Of a DNA stretch of 64,000 nt, positions 44,641 to 64,000 are shown in pieces. A program made the translations under genes and the position numbers. The DNA comes from Heloderma charlesbogerti. Lineage: Eukaryota > Chordata > Lepidosauria > Squamata > Helodermatidae. The first letter of the stretch is position 1. Every line of letters begins with the position of its first letter. The stretch lies in assembly GCA_026122225.1 (NCBI GenBank), contig JANEZZ010001856.1, positions 2,501 to 66,500 on the forward strand, given 5' to 3'. The notes under the pieces were generated by a model. The model had not been told where the DNA came from and did no database searches. It was given only the letters and a program-made list of their open reading frames with translations.

Positions 44641-45366
44641 GAAATATAAGCCAAATGTACAACAGAACATGTTGACTGTGCACGATGTAAACTGTGCAGT
44701 TTGTGGTCTTTTGTGAAATTCAAATACAAAAGCTGTTTACTATTTTGCACCCAGAATGCAAATTTAGTACAGAGAAATAAGTACAAACACCCTAGTGAAA
44801 ACATAACTGCTTTTAAACTTTATCAGCTCTGCTTAAATGTAATCTATTCAAACCCCAGACGCATGCAAGAATACACAGAGGGAACCATGAATACAAAAAT
44901 GAAATGTTCTGGAAATCAAAACAGGGATTTGTCACTTGCATTAGTAATAACCATTCATAAACCTGGCAGCTAAAGCCATGAGCAACACTGAATGTCAATG
45001 GAAGGGTTTTTAATTTATTTCTTTTTCTTTTTCTCAGTTTTTGGCCTCCAGAAGCTTGTTTATGTATCTCATACATGATTTCATGCAACTACTTTAATCT
45101 TGTGGTAGAAAAATATAAACTTTAAACTTTTTCTGTTTACTTTATGTGCATTTTAATAATGTAAGTAAGGACAAGTAATGTGTGAAGGCATCCCGATTAA
45201 CTCCTTGACTTACTTTGGCTCTGATGATGCAAACACTATCCATTCCTGGCAAGCAGGGCGATTCTGCCCGCTGCCAAGAAAGCCGACAATCTTAAGGAGA
45301 GTTTAATTTGAGCAATATAATGTGCTGTTTCTCAGACTTGGTGAAATTGCATCCCTCCCAGTAACT
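44641..45366. other. Intergenic stretch
   Basis: AT-rich with no recognised gene or complete element. Confidence 0.4.
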
Positions 45367-45502
45367 TAGCCTTCCCCAATCTGATGCACTCCAGATATTT
45401 TGGACTTCAACTCCCATCAGCCCCAACCAGCATAGCCAATGGTAAGGAATGCTTGGCCTTGTAGTCTGAAGCATCTGGAGGTCACCAGGTTGGGGAAGTC
45501 CT
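45367..45502. repeat. Foldback repeat, ACAACTCCC family
   Basis: CCTTCCCCAATCTGATGCAC, GGACTTCAACTCCCATCAG, a CAGCATAGCCAATGG centre, and CATCTGGAGGTCACCAGG form the inverted arms. Confidence 0.8.
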
Positions 45503-46164
45503 CTCTAGCTATATGAGATCTTGCACCGTTACCAAAATTTACCCTTGTGCCAGGCTGATCAGACCTGACATTTGGGACTTTATAGAGCGGAGAATATAAA
45601 CAGCACAATCACACAGAATTGCCTTTGTGCTCATATTTTTTTATATGTTACAATTATAGATAAATATGCAAAGCTCTAATCATTCATACATACCACTCAC
45701 TACAATGGGCGGCCAACTCCCAAACAATGAGGCTTGATGCCAGAGGTTGGGGACCCAGGTGCACACAGCACTCCAATGTTTGGGGTTCTCCAATGTTTTG
45801 ACTTCCTCCTTCCCTTATATCGTTTTTTTCAGTACAACAGCTTAGTGGCGAAGCAAGAAGCACCCTCCTTTGATGCCGTGTCAGCATCATCTTTCCCAGG
45901 CTTTGCTATTTCTGCTGTCTCTTATCAGAAGTTCACAAACCGTTCAGGACATGTTGTTGTTAATTGCGCTAAGACCCTGGATGACCCTTTTCCTCCTTCG
46001 CTCACAGCCTGCCGGAACCCACCACCTTTCATATCACATGCACACATTTATTGTGTGACTCCATTATCGCTCACCCCACCCACATCTCAGGAGGAGTACT
46101 TTTGCTACTTCATGCCCTGCCCTGTTTTGGTTCTCTCACATGCCACTTCTTCCCATGGCTTCCC

Positions 46165-46850
46165 TTTATTTATTTAATATTTCTAGGCTGCTTTTCAGGG
46201 CCATGCCCGCACAAGGCCGCATACATAGCAATAAATGATAATATAGACATATTGTCAAAGCAAATTTGCTGTCACACGTGTTTGAAGGCAATTCTAAGGA
46301 AAAACAAAACACAAACCAATTACACTTTTAGGATAAGGGAGCACTGAAGAAATAGGTTTTTAAGGCCCATCTGAAAGGCTGAACTGAAGGGGCCAGTGTG
46401 GTAAAGTTAGAGTGTTGGACTGGGACATGGGAGATCCAGGTTCTAGTCTCCACTTAGCCATGAAGCTCACTGGGTGACTTTGTGCCAGTCACTGACTCTC
46501 AGCCTCACCTACCTCACAGGGTTGTTGTGAGGATAAAATGGAGAGGAGGAGGACCATTTAAGCTGCCTTGGGTTCCTTGGAGAAAAAAAAAGGCAGGATA
46601 TAAATGTAATAATAAATAAATAATTCACATGGGAGCTCCACAGCCAAGAGGCCACCGCCAAGAAGGTCCTGTCTCTTGTGCCAGACAATCTGATAGATCT
46701 TACTGGTGGGCACCTGAGAAAAGCCTCCCATGCAGATTTTAATATGAGAGCAGGATTGTACAGATGAAGGCAGTCCTGTAGATAACCTGATCCCAAATCA
46801 TGTAGGGTTTAAAGGTTAACAGAGGGCAGGCCCTATCATTATGAGGACTC
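46165..46850 (-). mobile_element. LINE 3'-UTR-type fragment split by a SINE
   Basis: Sequence on both sides of 46391-46622 (ATTTATTTAATATTTCTAGGC at the left; CCACCGCCAAGAAGGTCCTG and GATAGATCTTACTGGTGGGC at the right) has the layout of the minus-strand LINE ends at 21690 and 51440. The SINE inserted inside it. Confidence 0.55.
46391..46622 (+). mobile_element. tRNA-derived SINE, second copy
   Basis: Same family as 3999-4230: GGCCAGTGTGGTAAAGTTAG head, CACAGGGTTGTTGTGAGG body and ataaatgtaataataaata tail. Confidence 0.85.
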
Positions 46851-47780
46851 ATGCACCCACATCAGGTGACAGAGCCAGAGGAGTGGCAAATTGTGCCACT
46901 CCCACCCCCGCCAAGATGGCCCGCAGCCACTGCCTCCAGCTTGTGCCACAGAGAGCCCACCAGCCACTCTCCCAGCGCAGTATTTGCTGCAGCAAGACAG
47001 CAGCCAGCAGGGCTGTTTAGAGCAGCCACTGGCCACGTGTTGCTCTCAGTGAAAGCTGCACAGATGGAAGAAGCGGCCATGCAGCTCCTGTGAGAGCTTG
47101 GCTGGGTCTCAACAGATCCTGCCAGAGTCCCATCAAATCTTGTGCAGCTCCCGCGAGATTCTACCAGAGCTCGGCTCTGGTGGTCAGATCCCATGGGAGC
47201 TTGGCCAGGGTATCACGAGACCCGGGTGGCTGCTTCCTCCAGTTGCCCAGCGCAGCAGCAAAGGTAAGGGGGTGAGGGATGGAGGTGTGGGTGCACAGCA
47301 GCGAGAGTGAAGGCAGCGAGGAGAGGTGGCAGCGCAAGCTGTCTCTTGCTTCACATGGCAAGAGCGCTTGCGCCAGCCCTGGGATAACACCAGTGCTTTG
47401 AACTGGGCCTAGAGACTCACTAGCAACCAATGTAATCGCTGGAAGGTTAGTTTTACATGTTCTGACTTTCTGGCCCCCACCAGCATCTGGGCAGCCACAT
47501 GTGGCACCAACGGGAGGGGTGTTTTTTGGGTTTTTTTATTATCAGTATTTGCAATGCAAGGGAGAAGAACTTTTTCAGGATTGTGGTGGGGGAGGGAAGG
47601 GTTAAACTGCCACGCATGCTGTGGTCCTGACCTGTTTGCTGCCACCGCCACCCCCGCGCTTGGTTTGAATTTGGTGGGTTTTTTTTTTTTAACCCTGATG
47701 TTGCTTTAAGCAACACATTTAAACTAATGCATAGTTTGGCCTGAAGTTAGCAATGTGAAGAATAATATGATTGGGTAATG
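46851..47780. other. GC-richer intergenic stretch
   Basis: Imperfect repeats of AGCTC(C/T)(C/T)G(C/T)GAGA and CCAGAG between 47075 and 47230. Frames here are low-complexity. No gene recognised. Confidence 0.4.
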
Positions 47781-47868
47781 CAACCTTCCCAAACCTAGTG
47801 CCCTCCAGATGTGTCGGACTACATCTCCCATCACCCCCAGGCAGCAAGGCTGATCGAATGACTGTACT
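47781..47868. repeat. Foldback repeat, partial
   Basis: CAACCTTCCCAAACCTAGTG, CCCTCCAGATGTGTCGGACT and ACATCTCCCATCACCC belong to the left arm of the ACAACTCCC family. Confidence 0.65.
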
Positions 47869-48867
47869 CTTTAATTCCTTTCTCTCACCCTGCTGAGGAC
47901 AGCACAGCAAAGGGAAAAATGATTCATCTGGTTAGTGTAGTGATGTATTAACACAAGACTCTTTTTCCTTTGATGTTAGGGTGGGCACCCCCACACAGTC
48001 CATAATGGGAAAGACTTCCCTGGGGGCCACCCACATTTCACACCCAGGGGCCACCACATGGAAGACTCCAGTGCTGCCCCTCCCCCCGGCTCCCTTTATC
48101 TCAACAACATAATGGTTCATTATTATGGGTTGGCAAATTAGCCATCCTACACATTGGCATACTGACAGGAATATTTGTTGCTTTTGTTCTCTCTCCTTCG
48201 GACAACACATAAGCAAACATTAAGGAAAAATGCTTTGCTTTCCAGTGACAAACAACATATATGCTTATTGGGTCAGGTGTTTTATTATCTGCTACAGTCC
48301 TCAGGAGGAATTAAGTGCTTGCACAGCTTTAAGGGGCATCTTGTGCCTATTGGACCACAAAGATGTAGCCTGTTGTTCTCTGTGCTCCCCATTTCATGTC
48401 ATGTCCAGGAGCAGCAGATGGTTTAGCTATATAGGCTTATACACATGAAGCTTTTGTAGGTGCTTGGGTATGTTACCACTGCAAGCCATAGTGTTGATCT
48501 CTTACACAGAGCCATTCCCCCATTTGTCTTCATTCAGATTGGAAGAACTGTGGGTATTATGCAATTGCAAGATGGCATAATCCAGAGAGGGAAATGTTGC
48601 ACAAAACTCTGTGAAACACGGTGCTTCTTCCTTTTGGGAGTTCCCATTTGCTTTTCACCCATCTGGCTAGTCTGGACTGTTTGGCTGCAAGCAGAAAGCA
48701 GAAAGCTACCTACATAGATCCTTGGTCCTGGGAAGGTGGAGCTTCAAGGCTTTTCAAAATGATTAGTTTATGTATGGCATGCAACAAATGTGTTATTGTC
48801 CTTCATTTGTTATGTGGGATTAACAATAGAGACACAAAAGTCACACCTCCAGCCCATGTTCAATTCT
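47869..48867. other. Intergenic stretch
   Basis: No recognised gene or complete element. Confidence 0.4.
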
Positions 48868-49045
48868 AGCGCACTCAGGAGGAGACTAGCCCAGGAGGTG
48901 GTGGGCTCTCCCACAGTGGAGGCGTTCAAGACGAGGCTGGACAGCCACCTGTCAGGGATGCTCTGACTTGGATTCCTGCATTGAGCAGGGGGTTGGACTC
49001 GATGGCCTTGTAGGCCCCTTCCAAGTCCTGCATGCTTCCAGATTA
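48868..49045 (+). mobile_element. CR1 LINE 3' end
   Basis: GAGGTGGTGGGCTCTCCCAC, GAGGCGTTCAAGACGAGGCT, GGACAGCCACCTGTCAGGGA, and GGGGTTGGACTCGATGGCCT form the classic amniote CR1 terminal sequence. The usual ATTCTATGA tail is lost. Confidence 0.85.
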
Positions 49046-49065
49046 GGTTTTTTTTTTACCTGGGA

Positions 49066-49128
49066 TAGGTAAACCCAACTGCATTTATTGGGGCTTACTT
49101 CTAAGTAAGCATGCATAGAATTGTGGTG
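49066..49128. repeat. Short palindromic repeat, GGGAGTAAGTCCC family
   Basis: CCCAACTGCATTTATTGGGG, CTTACTTCTAAGTAAGCATG and CATAGAATTG: partial copy, just upstream of the RRM2 promoter. Confidence 0.55.
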
Positions 49129-49319
49129 TAAACTGTTTCCAATCCCCCCTTCCATACTAACTCCTGCGCCGCACTAATCAATTCTGTTTCCTTGCTATGT
49201 TCGGCAACCTTTTAAAGCATTTACTCTAGAGTAATCACATTCAAGTAAACAACAGTATTTTAAGGGCCGTAGTTTGCGATAAACGTCAAGAAAAGGCGAG
49301 GACGGGAGATAGAACAGCC

Positions 49320-49765
49320 ACGCGTCACATTCTCTGCCCAACTGGGAACGCGGCAGGTTGAAGGACAGTTCCGTGAGCGCCAGGTTCAGCATCTTTACAG
49401 CGCGCGGCTCTTTCAGCCAATGAGAGTCAAAGGGGCGGCAGGGATGTAATTGTCACCAGTTCCCGCGTTTGGCAACCCTTCGTTCCCCGAACGCTCGACC
49501 AATACCTGCGTAGGGCGGGCGGGACGTTGCTGCAGCTTCCCGCGTTTTTTGACCCAGTACAACGCACAGCTCAGCCAACGGCAAGGCGCAAAGCAGAGCT
49601 CGCTTCGTGATTGGGCGGCCTGGAGTTCTGGCGCCAACTTCGAAACGCATATAAAGCGGCAACTGAGCGGGCGCCCTCCTCGCTTTACTGCCAGCAAGCT
49701 CTGGGGGCGCCGCCTGTCTCCTGCCGCTCGACCGTTCGCCGCCTCCCCTTCTAGCGCCTCCAGCA
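49320..49765 (+). promoter_or_regulatory. RRM2: RRM2 promoter and 5' UTR
   Basis: CpG-rich region with the layout of a cell-cycle promoter. CCAAT boxes (NF-Y type) lie at 49417-49421, 49499-49503 and, inverted, 49610-49614. E2F-like TTCCCGCG is at 49460-49467 and 49537-49544, and GGCGCCAA at 49630-49637. A CDE/CHR-like GGCGC-N4-TTCGAA lies at 49630-49644. A TATA-like TATAAAG at 49650-49656 predicts a start around 49680, giving a 5' UTR of about 85 nt. S-phase expression is expected for RRM2. Confidence 0.8.
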
Positions 49766-61337
<11,572 letters not shown>

Positions 61338-62110
61338 ATGAAACAGGACTACTTTCAGCTGGCTTGAAATGGCTAGTAGTTTCTCTCATTGTCCAAAAGG
61401 TTTGTTCTTATACTGTGTGGTGGTACTTTAGGAACATTTGTGTAGCTAAGATGGGAGAAAGTTTCCAACACTGATAAAAATGCATTTTTATAATACACGA
61501 GCTACTCAAATTTTCAGATATACCAATGCTTGAAGTGGCATGTTCTGTTATCTGGTAATAGGTCACCAGTAGTTTGTCCACAGCAAAGCAAGTAGTATGG
61601 GATACTCTGTAGCAGCCTTGTCCAGCCTGGTGTCCTCCAGATGTTTTGGACTACAACAGCCATCATCCCTTGCCATTGGCTATGTAGGCTGGGGCTAGTG
61701 GGAGTTGTAGTTTAAAACATCTGGAGGGTGCCAGGTTGGGTAAGACAGCTCTGTAGAAAACTGCAGAATTTTATGTCCTTGAATGGGCTGCAGAAGCTAT
61801 ATAACCACCTTGTCCCTTAACAGGTTTTAAGTCTTTATTTACTATTTTAATAGTTTGTATATAAACATGGCACTTTACTAAAGGTCTGGCCTATAATTCT
61901 TGAAAAAGGCTGGTAATGTGTGAGTTTAGAATAAACTCTTTTAGACTGCATTACATCTTAATTTCTCTATTACGCTTTATTTTATCTGCATGTAAATTAA
62001 AATGCTGAAGTACTGAAATGAAGTCTTTTTGGATGTGTATGACTTCTGACAAAGTACATGAATAAGCTTTGTATGGAAGTAAAACTTGAATAAAACTCCG
62101 GTTTTCAAAC
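61338..62110 (+). terminator. RRM2: RRM2 3' UTR with candidate poly(A) signals
   Basis: AATAAA occurs at 61930-61935 and 62089-62094, with another at 62777-62782. Transcripts using the first site would carry a 3' UTR of about 610 nt that includes the inverted repeat at 61612-61745. Which site is used cannot be told from sequence. Confidence 0.65.
61612..61745. repeat. Foldback repeat inside the RRM2 3' UTR
   Basis: Arms TCCTCCAGATGTTTTGGACT and TAAAACATCTGGAGGGTGCC plus flanking CCTGG/CCAGG are inverted around GGCTATGTAGGCTGGGGCTA. In the mRNA it should fold into a hairpin of about 50 bp per arm. Confidence 0.85.
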
Positions 62111-62929
62111 TGCTGGATCAAAATACTGTAGCATTGGTTTTTGGTCTTACAACTTTTGCCCTCAAAACTTTCCCCTGCCTTCTCTTTATCCAAAGGTTTC
62201 TTTGCTGAATAATAATTTCTCTTAGCCCAGTTTTGAATGACCAATATTTCAAGAACAATCCAGAGTATATTTGGTAGTGGATAAAGCATTTTAAGTTTGA
62301 ATGAGGGAAACCTAGATTCAAATATTCAAGCAGGCATGAAGTTGAGGTGGTAAAATTTTGTTAGCAGGATTACATTGGAAATATCTATTCAGTTTCATGC
62401 AAATTGTTTGACACCCATCTTGGGAGAGGACTTTACAGATGTGCATGTATCTTTTTCTGGAATGTATTTTAAACAAGTCTGCCCACTAATCATATGACCT
62501 TGTACTGTTTCTTCTTAAACTAATATCCTATCTTGATGGTAGCCAGTTATCAAATGTCTCTGCAACTTGGAAATATGAGCTTCTGCATATGTGTTCTTCA
62601 TAATATTATAAACTATTGACCAGTAGAGCTCTTAGCACAGGGTATGGTAGCAGGCAAAAGAATACCAGAGTTTCAATTCAGGGTTTGACTATCATATGGC
62701 AAATATGAGTAGGAATAGTTATTAAGCAGAAACTTAAATCTGCTGTATTCCCAATTGCACGTTGCTAGAAGCTGAGAATAAAGCATTGCCTGTGCACTGC
62801 ATCTACTGTCATACTTTCTCTATGCAATCTAGACTTGGGCCTTGCCAGGCATCATGCTGAGATGAAAGGAAGATGAGTGCTGGTTCTGATGAATTAAATT
62901 TGCTGTCTAAACACCTGATTGGAGCATAC
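62111..62929. other. Downstream flank of RRM2
   Basis: No recognised gene. A further AATAAA at 62777 could serve a longer RRM2 transcript. Confidence 0.45.
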
Positions 62930-63056
62930 TTTGGATTGTGGTACTGACCTGTCGTGTACATTTTAATCTTGAAGTGTCTTAAAACATAAATGTGAACTGC
63001 CCAGAGAGCGTCAGCTATTGGACGGTATAGAAATGAAATAAATAAAATAAATTGGC
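62930..63056 (+). mobile_element. LINE 3'-end fragment
   Basis: GTGAACTGCCCAGAGAGCGT, GACGGTATAGAAATGAAATA and (AAAT)n tail: L2/CR1-type 3' terminus like 25130-25190. Confidence 0.6.
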
Positions 63057-63784
63057 CAGTTGTGTTTCAACATGTAGTCTTCATCATGGCCTGAAAAGAG
63101 AAAAAAAGTCAGTACTGGCAAAATCACAAAATATGATATGATTTAATCAGCCAAAAGTACTCACCGCCTGGCCTTTGACGCTCACATAACAAACTAGCTG
63201 GAGGACTATTTTATACATCTTACTTTATGTTACTAGCTAAAGAAAACCTATGTGATTACCACTTAGAGGATCATGTCGGCAAGCTTTGTGACTGTTTGGA
63301 AGCCTGAGAATTGAGTAATTGGTTCTTATTTCCAGTTGGTGATCTCCAATACTCAGTCCATTTAGGGTGGTTGGACATAGAAGTTTGCCAAAGGGAACAG
63401 TTTAGTTTGGGTGACTGAGCATTCAGTTAAGGATTATTCTTCTTGTTCGCTGAGAGATATTGAGCATGCAAAGGGTGGAAATGTGTTGAAGCCATTGTAC
63501 TTCAATGGGAAATGCTAGGATCAGAAGTATGTGAAATGCTTTCTCCAGCATTTTTCATTTTTATTCAGATATTAGTTGTGGCTTGACTAACTGTCCTTGC
63601 TGTTCCATTTTGTCTCAATGGGTTGCACCTGTTAGAAGCACATGAAGAAATGGAATGTCATAGGCCAAATTTCATTAAATCTTTCACTCCTCTAGAGTAG
63701 CTGACATAGAGCTGCAAACCAAGGGAAGCTTAGGAACCTGTCAGTTTCCAGATGAGTCATGTTGCCTGAGTGCTACCGCTTGCA
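63057..63784. other. Intergenic stretch
   Basis: No recognised gene or complete element. Confidence 0.4.
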
Positions 63785-63925
63785 CAGGGGTGAGCAACTT
63801 GTGGCTGTCCAGATGTTTTGGTCAATCATTCTTCAGTCCTAGCCAGAATAATCACTGATGAGGAATCATGGGAGATGTGGCCCTCCAGATGTTTTGGCCT
63901 ACAAATTGCCCAGTCCTGCTAGCTG
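63785..63925. repeat. Foldback repeat, ACAACTCCC family
   Basis: GTGGCTGTCCAGATGTTTTG and TGGCCCTCCAGATGTTTTGG, with CATGGGAGATG between; arms partly diverged. Confidence 0.65.
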
Positions 63926-64000
63926 CAGCCAATAAAATGGAAACTCGGAAAAGATTTTTTTTAAAAATTCCAACTGATGCTCAGCACTCTTCTCTCCTAA

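Overview
The window is vertebrate nuclear DNA, most likely from a squamate reptile. It has long introns, two CpG-island promoters and a dense load of interspersed repeats. The squamate call rests on two closely similar BovB (RTE-clade) retrotransposons, several LINEs of the CR1/L2/L1 types, tRNA-derived SINEs, a Penelope-like element (PLE) and many palindromic miniature transposons. The species cannot be named from sequence alone.

Two protein-coding genes are complete. CYS1 (cystin-1, a ciliary membrane-associated protein) is on the minus strand in three coding exons at 10545-10168, 5147-5101 and 3733-3637 (173 aa). RRM2 (small subunit of ribonucleotide reductase) is on the plus strand in ten coding exons from 49766 to 61337 (397 aa). 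All splice sites follow GT/AG and every exon phase joins correctly. The divergent CYS1/RRM2 order matches the amniote neighbourhood (human 2p25). No other host gene is visible in the roughly 39 kb between the two promoters.

Region by region: 1-525 is a cluster of nested palindromes. 3.6-10.7 kb is CYS1 with repeat-filled introns. 10.7-35.5 kb is intergenic DNA holding an ERV-type LTR candidate, L1-, L2- and CR1-like fragments, hAT-type miniature elements, foldback elements and a 5'-truncated BovB (29779-31401). 35.5-44.6 kb is a nested stack. A minus-strand PLE is split at a TTAA site by a 7.16-kb element (35728-42891) whose inverted ends contain about 130-bp tandem units. That element in turn holds a solo LTR (39668-40114), an L2/CR1-type LINE (about 40119-41842) and a TIR element. 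44.6-49.3 kb has SINE and LINE debris. 49.3-61.9 kb is the RRM2 promoter and gene, with a full-length antisense BovB (53409-56618) in intron 4 and an hAT element (52175-52677) in intron 3. The RRM2 3' UTR carries an inverted-repeat element.

The main candidate for something undescribed is the TTAA-flanked 7.16-kb element. Its boundaries are supported by the interrupted PLE reading frame, but its coding content is decayed and only tentatively classed. All assignments come from reading the sequence; no database search was run.
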